DNA of 64,000 nt. Origin: Luscinia megarhynchos (taxonomy: Eukaryota > Chordata > Aves > Passeriformes > Turdidae). Numbering within the stretch: the first letter of the stretch is position 1; each line of letters begins with the position of its first letter. This document shows positions 1-11,300 of the stretch, piece by piece. The translations under genes and the position numbers were made by a program. Where the stretch lies: contig CM067584.1 of the NCBI GenBank assembly GCA_034336665.1, positions 2,604,001-2,668,000 on the forward strand. Reading direction: 5' to 3'. The notes under the pieces were generated by a model. It saw only the letters and a program-made list of their open reading frames with translations, searched no databases and was not told the DNA's origin.

Positions 1-620
1 ATCCTGGAATGATTTTTAAAAATTTGGGAAATTTGGGATCCTGAAAATTGAAATTTGGGAAATTTAGGAAATTTGGGATCCTGAAAGTTGAAATTTGGGA
101 AATTTAGGAAATTTGGGATCCTGAAAGTTGAAATTTGGGAAGTTTGGGATCCTGGAAGGGGAAATTTGGGAAATTTGGGATCCTGGTAAGGGAAAATTTG
201 GGAAACTTGGGATCCTGAAAATTGAAATTTGGGAAATTTGGTATCCTGAAAGTTGAAATTTGGGAAATTTAGGATCCTGGAAATTGAAATTTGGGAAATT
301 TGGGATCCTGGAAGTTGAAATTTGGGATTCTGAAAGTTGAAATTTGGGAAATTTGGGATCCTGGAAGGGGAAATTTGGGAAATTTTCCCGGAAATTGAAA
401 TTTGGGAAATTTGGGATCCTGGAAATTGAAATTTGGGAAATTTGGGAAATTTGGGATCCTGGAAGTTGAAATTTGGGAAACTCCTGTAAATTCTGACAAA
501 ATTCCTGTAAATTCTGACAAAATTCCTGCAAAATTCCCTGTGAATTCTGATAAATAGTCTACAAAGTTCCTGGAAAATTCTTGGGAATTCCTGGAGAATT
601 CCTTTAAAATTCCTACAGAA
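1..620. repeat. Intron 1 minisatellite, AAATTTGGGATCCTGGAAGTT-like
   Basis: About 20 imperfect copies of a 20-35 bp unit built from AAATTTGGGA and TCCTGGAAGTTG, decaying after 480 into TCCTGTAAATTCTG. It is intronic to XPO7, since exon 2 begins at 2250 and exon 1 is not in the window. The open frames across it have low-complexity translations and are not genes. Confidence 0.85.
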
Positions 621-699
621 TTCCTGTGGATTGCTGTTAAAAAGTTGGAGGGAAGGAAAAAGGGAAAAAGGGAAAAGGAAACAAACTCAAACTCTCACA

Positions 700-1340
700 G
701 GAGTCACCTGCTGCCCCTGAGCCCTCATTCCCATATTTTCCCATATTTATTTTTCCATATTTTTCCATATTTTCCCATATTTTCCCATGCTCATTCCCAT
801 ATTTTTCCATGTTTTCCCATGGTTTCCCATGCTGATTTCCATAATTCTCCCATAGTTTCCCACACTGATTCCCACATTTCCCATATTTTCCCACATTCAT
901 TCCCATATTTTCCCATGCTGATTCCCATCTTTTCCCATGATTTCCCACACTGATTCCCATATTTCCCATATTTCCTGTGCTGATTCCCATATTTTCCACA
1001 CTGATTCCCACATTTTCCCACATTTTCCCATATTTTTCCCATGCTGATTCTCACATTTCCCACATTTCCCACGCTGATTCCCATATTTCCCACATTTCCC
1101 ACGCTGATTCCCATATTTCCCATATTTCCCATGCTGATTCCCATATTTCCCACATTTTCCCACATTTTCCCATACTTTCCTGTGCTGATTCCCATGATTT
1201 CCCATATTTTCCCATGATTTCCCATATTTTCCCATGATTTCCCATATTTTCCCATATTTTTCCCATGCTGATTCTCACATTTTCCCATGATTTCCCACAC
1301 TGATTCCCACATTTCCCACCCTAATTCCCCCATTTCCCCA
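700..1340. repeat. Intron 1 minisatellite, TTTCCCATATTTTCCCATGCTGATTC-like
   Basis: Pyrimidine-rich tandem repeat of CCCATATTT, CCCACACTGATT and related blocks. It runs without a break into the array of exon 2 acceptor copies that begins at 1342 and supplies the polypyrimidine tracts of those copies. Confidence 0.85.
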
Positions 1341-1341
1341 G

Positions 1342-2249
1342 AGTCTGGCCCAGCTGGAGAACCTGTGCATAATTCCCACACTGATTCCCACATTTCCCGT
1401 ATTTTCCTGTTCTGATTCCCACATTTCCCACACTAATTCCCATATTTTCCCATATTTTCCTGTTCTAATTCCCCCATTTCCCACATTCCCCCAGAGCCTG
1501 GCCCAGCTGGAGAACCTGTGCATATTTCCCACACTGATTCCCCACATTTCCCACACTAATTCCCACATTTCCCATATTTCCCCAGAGCCTGGCCCAGCTG
1601 GAGAACCTGTGCATATTTCCCACTCTGATTCCCAAATTTTCCCACATTTTCCTGTGCTGAATCCCACATTTCCCACACTAATTCCCATATTTCCCCCATT
1701 TCCCCCAGAGCCTGGCCCAGCTGGAGAACCTGTGCCTATTTCCCACACTGATTCCCCACATTTCCCACACTGATTTCCCATGCTATCCCACATTTCCCAC
1801 ACTGATTCCCACATTTCCCCATATTCCCCAGAGCCTGGCCCAGCTGGAGAACCTGTGCCTATTTCCCACAATGATTCTACATTTCCCATATTTTCCCATT
1901 CTGATTCCCACATTTCCCCCATTCCCCCAGAGCCTGGCCCAGCTGGAGAACCTGTGCCTATTTCCCACGCTGATTCCCAGATTTCCCATGTTGATTCCCA
2001 CATTCCCCACACTGATTTCCCCATTTCCATTCCCCAGAGCCTGGCCCAGCTGGAGAACCTGTGCATATTTCCCACACTGATTCCCATATTTTCCCACATT
2101 TCCCTCACTAATTCCCACATTTCCCCCATTCCCCCAGAGCCTGGCCCAGCTGGAGAACCTGTGCCTATTTCCCACAATGATTCCCACATTTTCCTGTGCT
2201 GAATCCCACATTTCCCACACTGATTCCCCCATTTCCCCCATTCCCCCAG
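1342..2249 (+). repeat. Eight tandem copies of the XPO7 exon 2 acceptor and first 27 exon bases
   Basis: Copies lie at 1342-1368, 1495-1521, 1586-1612, 1709-1735, 1832-1858, 1931-1957, 2038-2064 and 2138-2164, spaced 91-153 bp. Each has a C-rich tract, CAG and the bases that encode SLAQLENLC; only the first differs within the 27 bases (AGTCTG for AGCCTG). After TGC each copy leaves the exon and enters TATTTCCCACACTGATTCC filler. The true exon is the ninth unit, at 2250, the only one that continues into KQLYETTD. Confidence 0.95.
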
Positions 2250-2396
2250 AGCCTGGCCCAGCTGGAGAACCTGTGCAAGCAGCTCTATGAGACCACGGAC
2301 ACGGCCACGCGCCTGCAGGCAGAGAAAGCCCTGGTGGAGTTCACCAACAGCCCCGAGTGTCTGAGCAAGTGCCAGCTGCTGCTGGAGAGGGGCAGC
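2250..2396 (+). CDS. XPO7: XPO7 exon 2 (residues 7-55)
   Basis: Bounded by CCCCCAG and GTGAGT, 147 bases, phase 0 to 0. It encodes [17 protein letters not shown] through CQLLLERGS, the start of the importin-beta N-terminal domain. Both edges have been copied into the flanking introns. Confidence 0.97.
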
Positions 2397-5300
2397 GTGA
2401 GTACAGCCCCAAAATAGCCCAAAAACATGGAAATACACAGCCCAAAAATCCCCAAAATCCTGGGGTTCCACAGCCCAGACATTCTCCCCAAAACCATGGA
2501 GCTCATCACCAACAGCCCCGAGTGTCTGAGCAAGTTCCAGCTGCTGCTGGAGAGGGGCAGTGTGAGTACAGCCCCAAAATATCCTAAAACATGGAATTAC
2601 ACAGCCCAAACATTCCCAAAAACAGGGAGTTGATAACAGCCCCAAGTGTCTGAGCAAGTGGCAGCTGCTGCTGGAGAGGGACAGCGTGAGTACAGCCCCA
2701 AAATAACCTAAAATATCCTAAAATCCCCAAAAACTTGGAATTACACAGCTCAAACATTCCCCAAAAACATGGAAATTGATAAATAGCCAACAGCCCTGAG
2801 TGTCTGAGCAAGTGGCAGCTGCTGCTGGAGAGGGGCAGCGTGAGTACAGCCCCAAAATAACCTAAAATACCCTAAAATCCCCAAAAACACGGAAATCACC
2901 ACCAGCCCCGAGTGTCTGAGCAAGTGCCAGCTGCTGCTGGAGAGGGGCAGTGTGAGTACAGCCCCAAAATACCCCAAAATACCCCAAAATATCCTAAAAT
3001 CCTGAAATTACACAGCCCAAGCATTCCCAAATTCCCCAAAGTCCTGAAATTACACAGACCAAAAATTCCCCAAAACCATGGAATTCCTCTGGATTGATAA
3101 ATCAGAAATTCCAGCTGCTGCTGGAGAGGGGCAGTGTGAGTACAGCCCCAAAATATCCTAAAAACCCCAAAATCCTGAAAATTACAGACCCCAAATATTC
3201 TATAAAATCATGGAATTTCACATCCTAAAACTTCCCCAAAATTCCCTCAAAATTCTGGGGTTCCACAGCCCAAACATTCCCCAAAAACATGGAATTCCTC
3301 TGGATTGATAAATGACAAATTCCAGCTGCTGCTGGAGAGGGGCAGTGTGAGTACAGCCCCAAAATATCCTAAAAACCCCAAAAACATGGAATGACACAGG
3401 CCAAAAATTACCCAAAAATATGGAATTACAGAGCCCAAACATCTCCCCAAAATCCTGGAATTTCACAGCCCAAAACTTCCCCAAAATCCTGGAATTCCCA
3501 TGGATTGATAAATAACAAGTGCAGAGAGGCAGAGTGAATCCAGCCCTCAAAATTCCCCAAATTCCCCAAAATCCTGGAATTCCACAGCCTAAAAATTCCA
3601 TAAAAACAAGAAATTCCACAGCCCAAAAATTCCCTCAAAATGTGGAATTCCACATCCAAAACATTCCCCCAAAATCCTGGAATTCCATGGATTGATAAAG
3701 AAATTATAATGATCCCCCTGAACCTTTAAATTCCTGTAGGAACTTGGGAGTTTCATCCCAGAATTGTTGCAATTTTGGGGATAAAAAATTCCTGGAAATT
3801 GCTGGAAAAATCTCATAAATCCCTGTAAAATTCCTGTAAAAATTTGGGGGTTTTATCCCAGAATTGTTACAATTTTGGGGATAAAAAATTCCTGAAAAAA
3901 TCCTTTAGATTCCTGTAAAATCCCTGTAAATTCCTGTCAAATTTCTGTAAAAACTTGGGAGTTTAATCTCAAAATTGCTGCAAATTTTTGGGATAAAAAA
4001 TTCCTGAAAAAACCCTTTAGATTCCTGTAAAATCCCTGTAAATTCCTGTCAAATTTCTGTAAAAACTTGGGAGTTTAATCTCAAAATTGCTGCAAATTTT
4101 GGGGATAAAAAATTCCTGAAAATATCCTTTTGATTCCTATAAAATTCCTGCAAAATTCCTGTAAAATTTCTGTAAAAACCTGGGAGTTTCATCTCTAAAA
4201 TTGTTGCAATTTTGGGATAAAAAAATTCCTTTAAGTTCCTACAAAATCCTGTAAAAATTGGAATTTTCATCCCAGAATTGTCACAATTTTTGGGACATTC
4301 TCACCGAGTCGAGATTTTCTTCCCAAGAAATTCGCTGCCTTCACCTCCAGCTTCCAGCTTGGAATTCCCAATCTGTTTGCACTGCATGAAAATTTCAAAT
4401 TCCACAGTGTTTTAATTTTTTTTTTCAATTTTTTCCCTGTTTTCCCAGTCCTCCTACTCTCAGCTGCTGGCAGCCACCTGCCTTACCAAGCTGGTGTCCC
4501 GCACCAACAACCCCCTGCCCCTGGAGCAGCGCGTGGACATCCGTGAGTATGGATTCTGCAGGAATCTGGGGTCCTGAAAAAATTCTGGGATTTCTGCAAA
4601 AAATCTGGGATTCTAAAAAAAGTCTGGGATTCTGCAAAAAATTCTGGGATTCTGCAAAAAATCCTGGGAATTCTGCGCAAAAATCGCAGAAATTCTGTCC
4701 AAAAGTCCTGGGAATTCTGCCCAAAACTCCTGGAAATTCTGCCCCAAAATCCTGGGAAATTCTGCCCCAAAATCCTGAGAATTCTGCCCAAAAATCCCAA
4801 GAATTCTGCTCAAAAACCCTGAGAATTCTGCCCAAAAATCTTGGGAATTCTGTCCAAAAATCCTGGGAATTCTGCTTAAAAATCCTGAGAATTCTGGAAA
4901 AAAATCCTGAGAATTCTGCCCAAAAATCCCAAGAATTCTGCTCAAAAAGCCCTGAGAATTCTGCCCAAAAATCTTGGGAATTCTGTCCAAAAATCCCGGG
5001 AGTTCTGCCTAAAAATCCTGAGAATTCTGGAAAGAAACCGGGAATTCTGCAAAAAATCCTGGGAATTCTGTCCAAAAGTCTTGGGAGTTCTGCTCAAAAA
5101 TCTAACAAAACAAAAAAAAAAAGAATCTGAAAATCAAAAAATCCAACCAAAACAACGAGTTCAAAACTGAATTCTGAAGGAATAAAAATCCTGGTGTCCA
5201 AAAATCCTGGGAGTTCTGTACAAAAATCCTGGGAATTCTGCCCAAAAATTCCACGAATTCTGTCCAAAACTCCTGGGAATTCTGCACAAAAATCTGGGAA

Positions 5301-8300
5301 TGCTGCAAAAAAATCTGGGAATTTTGAAAAAAAATCTGGGATTCTAAAAAAAATCCTGGGAATTCTGCCCAAAAATTCCAAGAATTCTGCTCAAAAATCC
5401 CGGAGTTCTGCCTAAAAATCCTGGGAATTCTGCACAAAAATCGTCAGAAATTCTGTCCAAAAGTCCTGAGAATTCTGCCCAAAAATTCCAAGAATTCTGC
5501 TCAAAACCCCTGAGAATTCTGCCCAAAAATCCTGGAATTCTGTGCAAAAACCTTGGGAATTCTGGAAAAAATTCTGGGAATTCTGCCCAAAAACCCCGAG
5601 AAGTCTGCCCAAAAATCTTGGGAATTCTGCGCAAAAATCCTGAGAATTCTGCACAAAAATCCTGGGAATTCTGCCCAAGAGTCCTGGGAATTCTGTCTAA
5701 AAATCCCAGGAATAGTTCCCAAAAATCCAGCCCATCCAGGGCTAAATCCAGCCCTTTTCCAAACTAATTCCAGGTCAAATCCAGCCCTTTTCCAAACTAA
5801 TTCTAGGGCTAAATTCAACATTTCCCAGGTTTTTCCCAGGACTGAATCCAACCCTTTCCCAGATTAATTCCAGCTCTAAGTCCAGCCCTTCCCAACATCC
5901 TCAATTCCCAAATAAAACCAACATTTCCCTCTCATTCCTTCCAACTTCCCTGAGTCCATTCCCTCCAACCCCCCTCCCCAAATCTCCTTTTCCTGTTGGG
6001 TTTTGTTTCCAGCTCTGTGTTTTCCATTGTGGGGGCTCTTTCTGACCCCAGGTGCTCTGAGGCTCCAAACTCCAGAGCTCTGTGGCTCCTGCTCGTGGGG
6101 TTATCTGAGATCAGCAAAGCAGCTGATGGTTAAAAATGTGATTTATTACAGAGCACATCAGTCTCAGCAGCACACAGACAAGCAATGGCAAATGCAATAA
6201 GCAATAAGTGAATGGTGGAAGCACCAACTCTCCCAATACAAACTGATTTTTCCAACAAGCTAAGACACAAACTCCACTCCTTAACCTATTGGAATTCCAG
6301 TTTTTTAGCACCCCAGGTTATGTATAAAACTACACATACACTCTATCTTGTTATATCTAAAAATGTCAGCAATATTCTTATTATAGCTCTGTCCTGTCTA
6401 CAACTGTGGATATTCTGTACTGAGGGTATCAGTGTGTTTCAGCTTCCAGTAGAACTCACTCTGCTGCTGTGGCATTTGAAGCAAACATTAAAACTCACTC
6501 TGACACTTATTCAATCCCTGCACTCTGATTTCTGTCTACAACTCTGTCCTCTACTGAGGATATCAGTGTGTTTGCACCTTCACTAGAACTCACTCTGCTG
6601 CTGTAGCATTTGAGTCTAAAATATTAAAACTCGTTCTAAAACTTAATCAATGCCGGCACTCTGATTTCTCTCTGAAGAATTCACTCTGCTCTTGTAGCAT
6701 TTGTGACTAAACTCACTCTAACACTTGTTCAGTGCCTGCACTCTGATTTCCCTCTGAAGAGCTCACTCTGCTATTGTAGCATTGGAGACTAAACTCACTC
6801 TAAGACTTATTGAATCCCAGCACTCTGATATCTGTCTATAGCTCTGTCCTCTACTGAGGATATCAGTGTGTTTGCACCTTCACTAGAACTCAGTGTGCTA
6901 TTGTAATATTTGAGACCAAAACACTAAAATTCACTCTAACACTTATTCAGTGCCAGCACTGTAATTTCTCTCTGAAGAACTCATCCTGCTGCTGTAGCAT
7001 TTGAGTCTAAAATATTAAGACTCATTCTAACACTTATTCAATCCCTGCACTCTGATTTCTGTCTACAACTCTATCCTCTACTGAGGATATCAGTGTGTTT
7101 GCACCTTCACTAGAACTCACTCTGCTATTGCAGCACTTTAGGCTAAACTCACTCTAACACTTATTCAGTCCCAGCACTGTGATTTCTCTCTGAAGAACTC
7201 ACTCTGCTATTTTAGCATTGGAGACTAAAACATTAAAATTCACTCTAACACTTGTTCAATGCCTGCACTCTGATTTCTCTCTGAAGAGCTCACTCTGCAT
7301 TTGAGACTAAACTCACTCTAACACTTATTCAGTGCCTGCACTCTGATTTCTCTCTGAAGAGCTCACTCTGTATTTGAGACTAAACTCTCTCTGACACTTA
7401 TTCAGTGCCTGCACTGTGATTTCTGTCTACAGCTCTGTCCTCTACTGAGGATATCAGTGTGTTTCAGCTTTCACTAGAACTCACTCTGCTATTGCAGCAC
7501 TTTAGGCTAAACTCTCTTTAACACATATTCAGTGCCTGTACTCTGATTTCTCTCTGAAGAGCTCACTCTGCATTTGAGACTAAACTCTCTCTGACACTTT
7601 TTCAGTGCCTGCACTGTGATTTCTCTCTGAGAAATTCACTTTGCTAATGTAGCATTTGAGACTAAAACGTTAAAACTCACTCTGACACATATTCAGTGCC
7701 TGTACTCTGATTTCTCTCTGAGGAACTCACTCTGCATTTGAGACTAAACTCTCTCTAACACTTATTCACTGCCTGCACTGTGATTTCTGTCTGAAGAACT
7801 CGCTCTGCTCTTGTAGCATTTTTGACTAAACTCTCTCTAACACATATTCAGTGCCTGCACTCTGATTTCTCTCTGAAGAACTCACTCTGCATTTGAGACT
7901 AAACTCTCTCTAACACATATTCAGTGCCTGCACTGTGATTTCCCTCTGGGGAGCTCAGCCCCTGGCTCAGAGCCCCCACCTGCCTGTTCTGCAGGGAATT
8001 ACGTGCTGAACTACCTGGCCACGCGGCCCAAGCTGGCGACGTTCGTGACGCAGGCGCTGATCCAGCTCTACGCCAGGATCACCAAGCTGGGCTGGTTCGA
8101 CTGCCAGAAGGACGAGTACGTCTTCAGGAACGTCATCAACGATGTCACCAGGTTCCTGCAGGTCAGCTTCCTTCCTCCCAGTGCCTGGGGTTCACCAAAA
8201 TCTGGCAATTTTTGGGTGGTGTGGAGGAGTTTGGGTGCTCCTGTAGCGGTGATTTCAGCTGGGGATTCACAGGGATGACGAGCTCCTGAAAATTCTGGGA

Positions 8301-11300
8301 GCAGGGAATTGTTCCTGGATATTCCCAGCTTTGCACCAGGTTCCTGCAGGTCAGCTTCCTTCCTCCCAGTGCCTGGGGTTCACCAAAATCTGGCAATTTT
8401 TGGGTGGTGTGGAGGAGTTTGGGTGCTCCTGTAGCGGTGATTTCAGCTGGGGATTCCCAGGGGAAACAGATCCTGAAAAATTCTGGGAGCAGGGAATTGT
8501 TCCTGGATGTTCCCAGTTTTCACCAGGTTCCTGCAGGTCAGGTTCCTTCCTCAGAATTCCTCGGATTCCACCAAAATCTGGGAATTTTCAGGTGGTGTGG
8601 AGGAGTTTGGGTGCTCCTGTAATGGTGATTTCAGCTGGGGATTCACAGGGGAAACGGATCCCAAAAACTTTTAGGAGCAAGGAATTGTTTCAGGGAGCAG
8701 GGAATTGTTCCTGGGTGTTTTCAGCTTTGCACCAGGTTCCTGCAGGTCAGGTTCCTTCCTCAGAATTCCTGGGGTTCACCAAAATCTGGCAATTTTTGGG
8801 TGGTGTGGAGGAGTTTGGGTCCTTTCCTAGCAGTGATTTCAGCTGGGGATTCCCAGAGGAAACAGATTCTGAAAAATCAGGGAATTGTTCCTGGATGTTC
8901 CCAGTTTTCACCAGGTTCCTGCAGGTCAAATCCCCCCATAATTCCCAGGATTCTCCAAAATCTGGGAATTTTCAGGTGGTGTGAAGGAGTTCAAGCTCTT
9001 CCATATTGGTGTTTTCAGCTGGGGATTCCCAGGGTGAAGAAATCCTGAAAAATCAGGGAATTGTTCCTGGATGCTCCCAGATTTAGGATCCAACTTTTCC
9101 AAACTCAAATCCACCCCATGGATATTCCTGGGATTTCTTTCAACTTCCTTCATCCATTCTCTCAAATCAAAAAACTCCTTTTTTGTTGGGTTTTTTGGTT
9201 GTTTTTTGGTTGGTTGGGGCTTTTTTTTTGTTTCAGTTTTGGGGATTTTTTGTTTGGTTTTTTTTTTTTTTTTTTTTTGTTTTTTTGTTTTTTTAGAATA
9301 ATTATTAAATTCTTTCTAACCAATCATTTTTCCAATGAAATTTTTTTTAAAAAGGGATTTTTTCCCCAAAACAAAGCTGTGCCTTTGCCTCCCCAGGACA
9401 GTGTAGAGCACTGCATCATAGGAGTGACAATCCTGTCCCAATTAACAAATGAAATTAATCAAGTAAGTGCTACAGCCTTCCTCAGTGAAGTAAGTGTCCA
9501 ATTTTCTCATTCATATTGTGTCCTGCCTTTTCTGGGTTTTTTTTTGGGAATTTTGCTGTCTGGGAGGGAATTTTGGGGTTTTTTGGGGTTATTTTGGTGG
9601 TTTTTTTGTGTTGAGGTGTTGGGAGTTCCTGTCTGGAGGGTTGTTTTGTTTCCTTGGTGTTTTCCATCTTTTCCCATGGTTTTGGTGTGGTTTTCTGGGA
9701 TAAAAAAAGGGGGAAAAATAAGGAATTATTGAGGGAGGATGAGTGGGAGGAACTTTGTGTTGTCAGCCCCTTGTATTGAACAGGGATCCAGTGGCTGACC
9801 AGGATTGATAACAAAAATCCAAACTAATAAATTAATAATTCCATCCAGTTCCATTCCCTTTGGAGCTGGGAATTCCCATCCCTAAAATCCCAATAAAAAA
9901 GGATTTTGCTGATTTGGGCAAAGATTGAAGAGAAATAAATTGGGAGAGAGGAATAAATTGAGAATAAACCCAGAATGAAAGCTCCAGCAATGGGATTTAT
10001 CCATGGAAAAGAATCCCTAAAATCCCCCCAAAAAAGGATTTTGCTGCTGGTTTGGGCAGAGATTGAAGAGAAATGAGGAATAAATTGGGAATAAACCCAG
10101 GAATGGGATTTATCCATGGAAAAACTGTGGGGTTGGGATCCAGTGGCTGATCCAGGACTGATCCCATAAATCCAACCTGGATAATTCCTTCCAGTTCCAT
10201 TTCCTTTGGAGCTGGGAATTCCCATCCCTAAAATCCCAAAAAACAAAAGGATTTTGCTGCTGATTTGAGAAAAGATTGAAGAGAAATGAGGAATAAATTG
10301 GGAGAGAGGAACAAATTAGGAATAAACTCAGGAATTTAACTGCTGGAATGTGGATTTATCCCAGGAATGGGATTTATGCATGGAAAGGCATCCCTAAAAT
10401 CCCCAAAAAACAGAAGGGTTTTGCTGCTGATTTGAGAAAAGATTGAAGAGAAATGAGGAATAAATTGGGAATAAACACAGGGAAGGAATCCCCAGGAATA
10501 GGATTTATGCATCCCTAAAATCCCAAAAACCAAAAGGGTTTTGCTGCTGATTTGGGAAAATACTGAAGAGAAATGAGGAATAAATTGGGATTGAGCCCCC
10601 AGGGATGGAATTTATCCATAGTAAAGATGCCTAAAATCCCCCAAAAAAAAAGGATTTTCTGCTGATTTGGGCAGAGATTGAAGAGAAATGAGGAATAAAT
10701 TAGGAATGAACCCAATAATTAAACCCCAGGAATGGGATTTATGCATCCCTAAAATCCCAAAAACCAAAATGATTTTTGCTGCTGATTTGGGGAAATACTG
10801 AAGAGAAACAAGGAATAAATTGGGAATAAACCCAGGGAATGAACCCTCAGGAATGGGATTTGTGCATCCCTAAAATCCCAAAAACCAAAAGGGTTTTGCT
10901 GCTGATTTGGGGAAATACTGAAGAGAAATGAGGAATAAATTGGGAACAAACCCAGGGAATGAACCCTCAGAAATGGGATTTATGTATCCCTAAAGTCCCA
11001 GAAACCAAAAGGATTTTGCTGCTAATTTGGACAAATACTGAAGAGAAACAAGGAATAAATTGGGAATAAACCCAGGGAATGAACCCCCAGGAATAGGATT
11101 TGTGCATCCCTAAAATCCCAAAAACCAAAATGATTTTTGCTGCTGATTTGGGAAAATACTGAAGAGAAATGAGGAATAAATTGGGATTGAGCCCCCAGGG
11201 ATGGGGTTTATCCCTGGCAGGGCTGTGGGGCCGGGGTCCTGCTGGGCTGGGGGGCTCAGGCTGCATTTTTGGGGTTCTGCTGCCCCACTGGCAGAGCTCT

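Noticed and set aside
6130..6400. Possible retroviral LTR or other element before the intron 3 satellite
   Set aside because: It is AT-rich and non-repetitive, but no terminal repeats, target duplication or recognisable element sequence were seen.
6400..7960. Possible CRISPR-like or coding array because of regular spacing
   Set aside because: Units are head-to-tail with no unique spacers, in a vertebrate intron. It is a satellite-type array.
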